Source: Alphaproteobacteria bacterium (GTDB lineage Bacteria; Pseudomonadota; Alphaproteobacteria; Sphingomonadales; Sphingomonadaceae). From it: DNA of 64,000 nt. A program made the position numbers and the translations under genes. Position 1 is the stretch's first letter, and each line of letters begins with the position of its first letter. The stretch spans positions 1 through 64,000 of the forward strand of contig JAUIIG010000009.1 of the NCBI GenBank assembly GCA_030431875.1, read 5' to 3'. Positions 11,873 through 20,357 of the stretch are shown here, piece after piece. A model generated the notes under the pieces. The model worked only from the letters and a program-made list of their open reading frames with translations. It did no database searches and had not been told where the DNA came from.

Positions 11873-13729
11873 GTGTACAAATACCTGTTTTTGAGTGTTT
11901 CATCATTTGTCTTTTCGTCGCCAGCCGTTGCGCAGGGTGCGGACGAAGCGACGATCACCGTCACTGCTACCGGCACCCGCTCGGATGTGAACGCCAGCGG
12001 GCAGGCCATCACCGTGATCGGCGAGGGCGAGATCGAAGCCGTGCAGGGTGCTGACCTGACGCGCATTCTCGAACGCGCGCCCGGCGTTGCCGTCACCCGC
12101 AATGGCGGCCCGGGCAGCTTCACCGCCGTACGCCTGCGCGGATCGGAAGCCGAGCAGGTACTCGCCATTCTTGACGACGTGCGGCTGGCAGACGTTGCCG
12201 CGCCATCGGGCGGGTTCGATTTCGGCACCCTGCTGGCGCTCGACCTCGACAAGCTGGAGGTGCTGCGCAGTTCCAATTCCACCATCTGGGGATCGGATGC
12301 AGTAGGCGGCGTGGTGGTCGCCTCGACCCGCGCCGAAAGCGGGCTGCGCGGTAGCGCCGAATATGGCGCGCGCGACACGGTGAGCGGCATGGTCTCGGGC
12401 GGGGTAAGCGATCCGGATACCGGCTTCCTTGGCCTTTCGGGCACGTGGTTCTCGACCGACGGCATTTCTGCTGCCGAAGGCGGCGCGGAAGCCGACGGGT
12501 TCGAGCAATGGGCGCTCAACGGCCACGCGCGGTACTATTTCAATGACCGGTTCGAGGTCTTCGCCCGCGCCCGCTATGCCGAGGGCGACCTCGACATCGA
12601 CGGCTTCCCCGCGCCCGATTACACGCTGGCCGATACGCTGGATACCCAGCAGACCCGCCAGTTCACCGGTTCCACCGGCGCGATCTACGATGCCGAGGCG
12701 CTGTTCCTGTCCTTCGCCTACAGCTTTGCCGATACCGACCGCGACAACCTCGACGGTACGGGCGCGGAGACTTTCACCAGCGAGGGCCGCTCGGATCGCC
12801 TGTCATTGCGCGGCGAGTGGCGTCCCTTCGGGCCGTTCCTCGTGCACTTCGGGGCGGAGAACGAGTGGACCAGCTACCAGACCCTGTTCGACGCAGGCGA
12901 AGATACGCACAGAACCGGCGCTTATGTGCAGGGCGGCATCGAATGGCGCGGCATCAATGCCCATCTCGGCGCGCGGGTGGATCACCACGCCGATTTCGGC
13001 ACCCAGGTCAGCTTCGGGGCAGACGCGGCCTATGAGGTTGCGCCCGATTGGCGCCTGCGTGCCAGCGTGGGCGAGGGGTTCAAGGCACCAAGCCTGTTCC
13101 AGCTGCATTCGGACTTCGGCAATGTGCAGTTGCAGCCGGAAACCAGCACCAGCTTCGACCTCGGTATGGCCTATGGCGAGCGAAGCCTGTCGCAGACGTC
13201 GCTGTATGGCGCGGTGACGCTGTTCCGGCGCGACACGGCCAACCAGATCATGTTTGCCAGCTGTTTCGGCCAAAGCACCGGCATTTGCACCAACCGCCCC
13301 TTCGGCACCTATGACAATGTCGCCCGCACCCGCGCGCAGGGTGTCGAGGCGGAAATCTGGGCCCGTCCGGATCGCAATGTACGACTGGGTGCGCTCTACA
13401 CACTGACCGACACCGAGGATCGCACCACCGGCCTCGGACTGGCCCGCCGCCCGCGTCATGCCGCGACCTTTACCGGCGAGGTGCAGCCGACCGAGGCGGT
13501 CATGCTGGCGGCGGACCTGCGGATCGTGTCATCATCCTTCGACGATGCTTTCGAGGCAGTGCGACTGGACGGCCATTCGCTGCTCACCCTGCGCGGTAGC
13601 TGGGATGTTGTCGAGGGCGTCCAACTGTTCGGTCGGGTCGAGAATGTCTGGAACGAGGAATGCCAGACCGCCGCCGGCTACGCGACGGCTGGGCGCTCCG
13701 CCTATCTCGGGGCGCGGCTGGCGCTGTGA
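11873..13729 (+). CDS. btuB: TonB-dependent vitamin B12 receptor (BtuB-like)
   Basis: Plug domain (ITVTATGTRSDVNASGQAITVIGEGEIEA...RTSPGVAV-like, VRLRGSEAEQVLAILDDVRL), C-terminal beta-barrel; GTG start after ggagg; riboswitch-controlled. Confidence 0.88.
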   Translation: MYKYLFLSVSSFVFSSPAVAQGADEATITVTATGTRSDVNASGQAITVIGEGEIEAVQGADLTRILERAPGVAVTRNGGPGSFTAVRLRGSEAEQVLAILDDVRLADVAAPSGGFDFGTLLALDLDKLEVLRSSNSTIWGSDAVGGVVVASTRAESGLRGSAEYGARDTVSGMVSGGVSDPDTGFLGLSGTWFSTDGISAAEGGAEADGFEQWALNGHARYYFNDRFEVFARARYAEGDLDIDGFPAPDYTLADTLDTQQTRQFTGSTGAIYDAEALFLSFAYSFADTDRDNLDGTGAETFTSEGRSDRLSLRGEWRPFGPFLVHFGAENEWTSYQTLFDAGEDTHRTGAYVQGGIEWRGINAHLGARVDHHADFGTQVSFGADAAYEVAPDWRLRASVGEGFKAPSLFQLHSDFGNVQLQPETSTSFDLGMAYGERSLSQTSLYGAVTLFRRDTANQIMFASCFGQSTGICTNRPFGTYDNVARTRAQGVEAEIWARPDRNVRLGALYTLTDTEDRTTGLGLARRPRHAATFTGEVQPTEAVMLAADLRIVSSSFDDAFEAVRLDGHSLLTLRGSWDVVEGVQLFGRVENVWNEECQTAAGYATAGRSAYLGARLAL

Positions 13730-14535
13730 GGTTCTGGCTCGCTTCTCTCGCGGTACTGGCCGCCTGTAGCGAGGCGCCGTCGCGGGAGGACGCGAGCGAC
13801 CGACCCACCGTGGTCAGCCTCAATCCCTGCGCTGATGCCATCCTTGCCGAGGTGACCGCGCCGGGGCAGCTACTCGCCATATCGCATTACAGCCAGGACC
13901 CTGCCTCCACCTCCATGTCGCTCGGCAAGGCCATGCGCTATCCCTCGACCGGCGGTACGGCGGAAGAGGTGCTGGCGCTCGCGCCGGACATGGTGGTGGC
14001 CGACGACTTCCTCGCTCCCGCCACCCGCCGCGCATTGGATCAGGCTGGAATCGAGGTCGTTTCGACCGGCATCGCCCGCGACGAAGCCGAGGCCGTGGTG
14101 CAGGTTGCGGCTCTGTCTGTGGTAACTGGCAATTCAGATACCCCCTCCACTCTCGCCAGCGATATCATGGCGGCCTGGGCCACACAGCGCTGGGACGGCG
14201 AGCCCGTCACTGTACTGTTGCTCCAGGAAGGCGATATCGTGCCGGGTGAGGAGACGCTCGCCCATACCATGCTCGAACATACCGGGTTCCGCAGCCTGTC
14301 GGTCGCGCGCGGGATGGGGCAGGGTGCCTATGTCCCGCTGGAGCAGGTGCTGGCCGATCCGCCCGACGTCGTGATCACCGCCGGTGGCGGGCGCATGCTT
14401 GACCATCCGCTGTTGCGGGAAGGCAGCGGCGTCCAGCACTTCGAACTGGAGCCGAACCTGCTGTTCTGCGGCGGCCCGACGATCCCCCGCGCGCTGGAGC
14501 GGCTGATGGAAATCCGCCGGAGCGTTCGCCAGTGA
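13726..14535 (+). CDS. btuF: Cobalamin ABC transporter substrate-binding protein (BtuF-like)
   Basis: VRFWLASLAVLAAC lipobox-like start overlapping btuB stop; TVVSLNPCADAILAEV; VLALAPDMVVADDF. Confidence 0.8.
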   Translation: MRFWLASLAVLAACSEAPSREDASDRPTVVSLNPCADAILAEVTAPGQLLAISHYSQDPASTSMSLGKAMRYPSTGGTAEEVLALAPDMVVADDFLAPATRRALDQAGIEVVSTGIARDEAEAVVQVAALSVVTGNSDTPSTLASDIMAAWATQRWDGEPVTVLLLQEGDIVPGEETLAHTMLEHTGFRSLSVARGMGQGAYVPLEQVLADPPDVVITAGGGRMLDHPLLREGSGVQHFELEPNLLFCGGPTIPRALERLMEIRRSVRQ

Positions 14536-15494
14536 CCCGCGCCACCCTCATCTTTGCCGCGCTGCTGGTGGTCGCCGCGCCGCTGTCGCTGCTCGCGGGC
14601 CGCGTCTGGGTCGATCCCGAGGTGACGCCCAACGCCATGGCCATTCTTGCCGAACTGCGCTTGCCGCGTGCGCTGCTGGCCGTGGTGATAGGCGCCGGGC
14701 TGGGTGCGGCGGGGGCTGCCATGCAGGGATACCTGCGCAACCCGCTGGCTGACCCTGGCCTGTTCGGCATTGCTCCCGGAGCCGCGCTGGGGGCGGTGAT
14801 TGCGCTCTACATCGGCGTGGCGAGTGCGTGGCTCTTGCCGCTCTTTGCCTTGATCGGTGCAGGCGGAGCCATGGCACTGCTGGCGCTGATTGCAGGGCGA
14901 ACGAGCAGCCCCGCGCACGGCATCGCCCTGTTCACCCTCGCGGGCATGATGATCGCCAGCCTCGCAGGCGCGCTGACGAGCCTGGCCATCAGCCTTGCGC
15001 CCAATGCCTTTGCCATGAGCTCCATCGTCACCTGGCTGATGGGCGCTTTGACGGACCGTAGCTGGGCGGATGTCTGGCTCGCCGCACCACTGACCATGGC
15101 GGGGATCGTCCTGCTGTGGCTGGCCGGACGCTCGCTCGATGCGCTGACGCTGGGTGAACAGGCCGCGCGCTCGCTGGGCGTTCGCCCTGGCCGGCTGATG
15201 GCGCTGCTGATGCTCAGCACTAGCCTGACCGTAGGCAGCGGTGTGGCCGTGGCGGGCATTATCGGCTTTGTCGGGCTGATCGTGCCGCACCTCGTCCGCC
15301 CGCTGACCGACAAGCGACCCTCCAGCCTGATCGTACCGAGCGCGCTGGCAGGTGCGCTACTGGTGCTGGTGGCGGACGTTGTCTGCCGCCTGCTGCCGCT
15401 GGTGACCGAACTGCGGCTGGGCATTGCACTCAGCCTGATCGGTGCGCCGTTCTTCCTCCACCTGCTGCTGCGGATGCGGAGGGGGCTGGCATGA
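14532..15494 (+). CDS. btuC: FecCD-family ABC transporter permease (BtuC-like)
   Basis: LRLPRALLAVVIGAGLGAAGAAMQGYLRNPLADPGLFGIAPGA; GIIGFVGLIVPHLVR. Confidence 0.9.
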   Translation: MTRATLIFAALLVVAAPLSLLAGRVWVDPEVTPNAMAILAELRLPRALLAVVIGAGLGAAGAAMQGYLRNPLADPGLFGIAPGAALGAVIALYIGVASAWLLPLFALIGAGGAMALLALIAGRTSSPAHGIALFTLAGMMIASLAGALTSLAISLAPNAFAMSSIVTWLMGALTDRSWADVWLAAPLTMAGIVLLWLAGRSLDALTLGEQAARSLGVRPGRLMALLMLSTSLTVGSGVAVAGIIGFVGLIVPHLVRPLTDKRPSSLIVPSALAGALLVLVADVVCRLLPLVTELRLGIALSLIGAPFFLHLLLRMRRGLA

Positions 15495-16219
15495 CGCTCT
15501 CGGTGCAGAAACTGACGGTCACCGGTCGGCTGGAGGACGTTACCGTCACGCTCCAACCCGGCCAGATCACCGCCATCTGCGGCCCCAACGGCGCGGGCAA
15601 GTCGACCTTGCTGGCCGCGCTCGCAGGGCTGTTGCTCGCCGATGAGGGCGAAGTGCGGCTGGACGATGCGCCGCTCTCCAACATGCACCCGCGCGAGCGG
15701 GCGAAGGCGATCGGCTTCCTGCCGCAGTCGGGCGAAGTGGCCTGGGACGTCTCGGTCGCCAGCCTCGTCGCGCTGGGCCGCTTGCCGCATGGCGATGCAG
15801 GCAAGTTCGCCGTTGCGCAGGCCCTGGCTGCGACCGACCTCGGCGATCTTGCCCACCGGCCCGTCTCGACCCTGTCCGGCGGCGAGAAAGCGCGGGCGCT
15901 GCTGGCGCGGGTGCTGGCTGGCGAACCGCGCTGGATCCTTGCCGACGAGCCGCTCGCCGCGCTCGACCTCGCGCACCAGCTCGCCATGCTCCGCGTCCTG
16001 CGGGCGCAGGCGGATCATGGCGTCGGCGTGGTGCTGGTGCTGCACGACCTGTCGCTGGCCATGAACCATGCAGACCGCGTGATCGTGCTTGGTGAGCGGT
16101 GCGTAAAAGCAGACAGCGCCCCCGAGGAGGCGCTGTCGCTTGATGTCATTCGCGATGTCTGGGGCGTCGAGGTGCGGTGGCTTGGCGAACCAAACTCCCG
16201 CGCCCTGGTGACGTCCTAG
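15491..16219 (+). CDS. btuD: ABC transporter ATP-binding protein (BtuD-like)
   Basis: Walker A GPNGAGKSTLL, signature LSGGEKARALLARVL, Walker B WILADEPLAALD. Confidence 0.9.
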   Translation: MTLSVQKLTVTGRLEDVTVTLQPGQITAICGPNGAGKSTLLAALAGLLLADEGEVRLDDAPLSNMHPRERAKAIGFLPQSGEVAWDVSVASLVALGRLPHGDAGKFAVAQALAATDLGDLAHRPVSTLSGGEKARALLARVLAGEPRWILADEPLAALDLAHQLAMLRVLRAQADHGVGVVLVLHDLSLAMNHADRVIVLGERCVKADSAPEEALSLDVIRDVWGVEVRWLGEPNSRALVTS

Positions 16220-16220
16220 C

Positions 16221-18404
16221 TTATTCGCCCTCTTCCGGCATCAGGCCGCGGGCGCGCAGCAGCGGCTCGACCTGCGGATCGTGGCCGGTGAAGTCGCGGT
16301 ACATCTGCTCGTAAGTCTTCGAGTGACCCTGGCCGAGGAAGCTCGCGCGGATGTGGTCGCCCATCTCGCGGGTCATGCCGCCGTTGTTCACGACATAGTC
16401 GTAGGCGTCATGGGCCAGCATCTCGGTCCAGGTGTAGCTGTAGTAGCCAGCCTGGTAGCCGTGGTTCCAGATGTGGCGGAAGTACGGCGTGCGATAGCGC
16501 GGGGCAACGAGGTCCGTGCGCAGGCCGAGGCCGTCGAGTGCCTGGGCTTCGAAGCCCATCACGTCGTCCGGAGCATCGCCCGGGTGGATGGCGTGCCATT
16601 CCATGTCCAGCAGCGAAGCAGCGATGATCTCGCCGAAGCTGAAGCCCTGGTCGAAGCGGCTGGAGGCCTGGATGGCTTCCACCAGTTCGTCAGGGATCAC
16701 TTCGCCGGTCTGCCAGTGACGGGCATAGCGCGCCATCACGTCGGGACGGGCGGCGAAAGGCTCGTGGAACTGGCTGGGGAATTCCACCCAGTCGCGCGCC
16801 GTGTTGGTGCCCGAGATGGATTCGTATTCCTGGTCGGCGAACATGCCGTGCAGGCCGTGGCCGAACTCGTGGAACATGGTGGTCACGTCGTCCCACGTTG
16901 CCAGCGCGGGCTGGCCGGGTGCGGGCGGGGCGATGTTCAGCGTGTTCGAGATCACCGGACGCAGGCCCAGCATGTGGCTCTGCTCGATGTAGTTGTTCAT
17001 CCACGCGCCGCCCGACTTGTTTTCGCGAGCGAAGGGATCGAAGTAGAACAGCGCCAGTTCGCTGCCGTCGGCATCGAACACGGTGTAGACGCTGACGGTC
17101 TCGTCGTAGACGGGGATGTCATCGCGCTTTTCGAAGGTCAGGCCGTAGAGCTGGTTGGCCATGTAGAACACGCCGTCTTCCAGAACGTTTTCGACCACGA
17201 AGTACTGCTTGATCTCCTCGTTATCGAGGGCGTAGCGCTCCTGTCGCAGGATCTCGGCATAGTAGGGCCAGTCCCACGCCTGCAGTTCGAAAGTCGCCCC
17301 ATCCTGTTCGGCACGGGCCTGCAGTGCGGCGGCTTCGCGGTCCTGCGTGGCGCGCAGGGCGGGGACCATTTCGGTCATGAAGCCGATCGCGGTTTCCGGG
17401 TTTTGCGCGAAGCGATCGTACATCTGCCAGGTGGCATAGTCCGGCGTGCCGAAGATCTCGGCAATGCGGGTGCGCAGGGCGATGATCTCGCGGATATTGG
17501 CCAGCGTATCGAACTCGCCGCCCTGGTTGCGGGCTTCCGCCGCGCGGTAGAGGCGTTCGCGCACGTCGCGGTTCTGCAGCACGGCCAGCTGCGGCTGGCC
17601 GCTGGTGTTGGTCAGGGTCAGCAGGAACTTGCCCGGCTCGCCGCGCTCGGCAGCAGCAGCAGCAGCCGCTTCGATGGCCGCATCGGACATGCCGGCCAGC
17701 TCTTCGCGGGTGTCGACGAAGATCGCACCGGCTGCGGCACCGTCGGTGATGTTGGTGGAGATTTCCGCCTGCAGCGAGGAGAGCCGCTCGTTGATCTGGC
17801 GCAGCTCGTCCTGCTGGGCCGGGTCAAGCTGGGCGCCCAGGTGCACGAAATCGGCATAGGTGGTTTCCAGCAGCATGGCCGCTTCGGGCGTCATGGTCAT
17901 GCTCGCGCGCTGGTCGTAGACCGACTGCACGCGGGCGAAGAGATCGGGGTTGAGGTAGATCGCGCTCGACAGCGCGGCTCGCTGCGGGGCGAGCGCGGCG
18001 TCGGCATCGTTCAGCGTGTCATTGGTGTTGGCGCTGGTCAGCTGGTCGAACGGCGCGGTCGCGCGCGAATAGACGTCACCGGCGCGTTCCATGGCAACGA
18101 TGGTGTTGTCGAAGGTCGGCGGGTTGGGATTGTTCGCAATCGCGTCGATCTCCGCGCGGTAGATCGCAATCGCTTCCTCGATGATGCCCTGCCACTCGTC
18201 ATCGGCCACCTGGTCGAACTGCGGCGCGTGGAACGGCAGCGGGGAAAGCTCGGCAAAAATGCTCGTCGCCTCGGGGATTTCGGGATCGTACTCGGCCGTG
18301 CCGGGCAGGCTGGTGGTGGCGTCCATTTCGGCTCCCGAAGTGGTGGTGCAGCCGCTGGCAAGCGCAGCGATCATGGTGGAGGCGAGGAGGGTGGCTTTGC
18401 GCAT
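16221..18404 (-). CDS. dcp: M3 family peptidase (peptidyl-dipeptidase Dcp-like), lipoprotein
   Basis: Zinc motif TMFHEFGHGLHGMF; lipobox-like LASGC; 727 aa. Confidence 0.92.
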   Translation of the reverse strand: MRKATLLASTMIAALASGCTTTSGAEMDATTSLPGTAEYDPEIPEATSIFAELSPLPFHAPQFDQVADDEWQGIIEEAIAIYRAEIDAIANNPNPPTFDNTIVAMERAGDVYSRATAPFDQLTSANTNDTLNDADAALAPQRAALSSAIYLNPDLFARVQSVYDQRASMTMTPEAAMLLETTYADFVHLGAQLDPAQQDELRQINERLSSLQAEISTNITDGAAAGAIFVDTREELAGMSDAAIEAAAAAAAERGEPGKFLLTLTNTSGQPQLAVLQNRDVRERLYRAAEARNQGGEFDTLANIREIIALRTRIAEIFGTPDYATWQMYDRFAQNPETAIGFMTEMVPALRATQDREAAALQARAEQDGATFELQAWDWPYYAEILRQERYALDNEEIKQYFVVENVLEDGVFYMANQLYGLTFEKRDDIPVYDETVSVYTVFDADGSELALFYFDPFARENKSGGAWMNNYIEQSHMLGLRPVISNTLNIAPPAPGQPALATWDDVTTMFHEFGHGLHGMFADQEYESISGTNTARDWVEFPSQFHEPFAARPDVMARYARHWQTGEVIPDELVEAIQASSRFDQGFSFGEIIAASLLDMEWHAIHPGDAPDDVMGFEAQALDGLGLRTDLVAPRYRTPYFRHIWNHGYQAGYYSYTWTEMLAHDAYDYVVNNGGMTREMGDHIRASFLGQGHSKTYEQMYRDFTGHDPQVEPLLRARGLMPEEGE

Positions 18405-18524
18405 TGGGGCGACTCTTCCTTGTGTTGTTCAAGTCCCTGCAATTTTTTTAACAGAAACACGTTGCATCTGAAACCGTGCATGTAGGCCTAGCGGGCGCAC
18501 CTGCCAATAGCCTGAACGTTTCGT

Positions 18525-19067
18525 TTAGCTACCGACAGCCGGAAACCGGCGCAATTCGGTGTAGATCGGCCCGTCCGGCGTCAGGTTGCTCTCGAACAGG
18601 GAGAACGAGTCGACCGGCCAGGGGGCAGCGGCGAAGGTGCCATGCTGCGTCAGCCAGTCGCCGATGAAGCCGCTGCCCGAGGTCAGCCGCGCCAGCGTGA
18701 CATGGGGGATGAACTTGCGCGTCTCCGGTGCCAGTCCGGCGCGGCGGCAGGCCATTTCCGTACGATAGTGCAGCAGGTCGAGATCGCCCGAAGGCGCAAC
18801 CCCCGCCCAGATCGCCTTGGCCCGCCCTTTGCCCTCGAAATGACCGACGCCGGAAAGCTGCATGGTGAAGGGCGCGAAGACGAGCCCCTCCAGCGCGGTT
18901 TCGAGGTCATCAGCCTGGTGCCGGTCCACCTCGCCGACAAAGCGCAGGGTGACGTGGAAGTTGTCACTATCCACCCAATGCGCGCCGGGAATACCCTCCT
19001 GCAGGTCAAGCAGGGCATCGCTGACGGCGGGTGGCGGGGTGACGGCGAGGAAGAGGCGGTGGGTCAC
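18525..19067 (-). CDS. thpR: RNA 2',3'-cyclic phosphodiesterase (2'-5' RNA ligase family)
   Basis: Two HxTx motifs: FHVTLRFVGEV and PHVTLARL. Confidence 0.9.
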   Translation of the reverse strand: MTHRLFLAVTPPPAVSDALLDLQEGIPGAHWVDSDNFHVTLRFVGEVDRHQADDLETALEGLVFAPFTMQLSGVGHFEGKGRAKAIWAGVAPSGDLDLLHYRTEMACRRAGLAPETRKFIPHVTLARLTSGSGFIGDWLTQHGTFAAAPWPVDSFSLFESNLTPDGPIYTELRRFPAVGS

Positions 19068-19094
19068 GCGCCCGCTATAGCGCGCTTTTGCCGC

Positions 19095-19439
19095 TTACTC
19101 GCAATACTCGTACCGCCCCTCGCGGCACAGCTGCACGGCGCGGCGCCATTCGGCCATGCGCGCTTCGTAGTCGGCGCGGCTTTCCCGGTAGCGGGCCATA
19201 TCCTGCTCGTAGCGCGACTGCACGGCGGAGTATTCGCGGGTGCGCTGCCAGCCCTCGGCATAGCGCGCGTCGCGTTCGGCAACATAGCGCGCCTGGTCGA
19301 TATTGAGCTGGCGCACGCCGGCCGCGTCGGCTTCGCGCACGGCGCGGTCGCGCATGGCGGGATCGTAGGGATCGTCCGCCATGGCGGGGGTGGCCGTGGC
19401 GGCCAGTGCGGCGGCGGCAATCAGGAACAGCTTCTTCAT
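19095..19439 (-). CDS. Secreted hypothetical protein, charged/aromatic-rich
   Basis: Signal peptide MKKLFLIAAAALAATATPAMA, then R/E/Y-rich segment. Confidence 0.65.
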   Translation of the reverse strand: MKKLFLIAAAALAATATPAMADDPYDPAMRDRAVREADAAGVRQLNIDQARYVAERDARYAEGWQRTREYSAVQSRYEQDMARYRESRADYEARMAEWRRAVQLCREGRYEYCE

Positions 19440-19642
19440 GGGGTGCGACCCTCCCTTCGGTGAGGAGAGCTTAGGCCGCAGTACACTCCGGAATCCATGC
19501 GGATTGCGGTGAACGGTTGTGGTTTCGTCGCGTTAGGCAAACGCCTCGTCGTTGATGGCTCGCCCCGACCCCAACTGCGCGCGGATGACTTGCCACCTGC
19601 GCTGCGCCAGTCCACAATCCTGGCAGGGTAGGGGCGCTAACC

Positions 19643-20230
19643 ATGGACGCATTCGAATTTGTCTTCACGCTGTTCGGGCTGGTGCTGGGCCTGGCCCTGA
19701 CCGAGGTGCTGGGTGGCTTCAGCAGAGCGATCAAGGCAGCACGGCCAGCGGCCGGATCGGGCAAGACGCCGGTGCGGATCGGCTGGCTTACCCCGCTGCT
19801 GGGCCTGTTCGTGATGATCGATATCGTTTCGTTCTGGACAAACACTTGGGCAGCCCGCGATTTGATCCCGCCGGAGGGCGGGGCACTGGTGCTCGGCCTG
19901 CTGGTTTTCGGCGTTTACTACCTTGCCGCTTCGCTGGTATTTCCCGAAGATCCTGCCGACTGGCCTGACTTCGATATTTACTACCTCGCCCACAAACGGC
20001 AGGTCGTGGCCGGAATGGTCTTCTGCAATGTGGTGCCGTTCACGGTGATGACCATTGCCAATGGCGGGCCACCGCGAGGCAACGACGCCTACTTCTTCTT
20101 CGGCCTATTCCTCGTGTTGTTGCTGGGCATCGCCCTGCTGAAGAACAAGCGCGCCAGTCTGGCGGCGCTGATTGTCTCGCTGCTGCTTGCAGCGGGCTTT
20201 CCGATCATGTCGCTGTTTGTCGGCGGGTGA
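19643..20230 (+). CDS. Multi-pass membrane hypothetical protein
   Basis: Five to six hydrophobic segments (FEFVFTLFGLVLGLALTEVLGG ...). Confidence 0.7.
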   Translation: MDAFEFVFTLFGLVLGLALTEVLGGFSRAIKAARPAAGSGKTPVRIGWLTPLLGLFVMIDIVSFWTNTWAARDLIPPEGGALVLGLLVFGVYYLAASLVFPEDPADWPDFDIYYLAHKRQVVAGMVFCNVVPFTVMTIANGGPPRGNDAYFFFGLFLVLLLGIALLKNKRASLAALIVSLLLAAGFPIMSLFVGG

Positions 20231-20357
20231 TAACCGCGTCTAGCCCCGCTTGACGGAGGCGAACATTTAGGGAACATTGAAATCCCGACAACTTTGCGTG
20301 GCCCATGGCCTTCAGGCCCTCTGGACTCGTGCCGCGCCAGCCCCCAAGTGACCCGCC

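Noticed and set aside
17641-17670. cagcagcagcagc microsatellite-like run
   Set aside because: Encodes a poly-Ala helix inside the M3 peptidase; ordinary coding low complexity.
16281-18485. 734-aa plus-strand ORF opposite the M3 peptidase
   Set aside because: Antisense shadow of a confidently identified gene.
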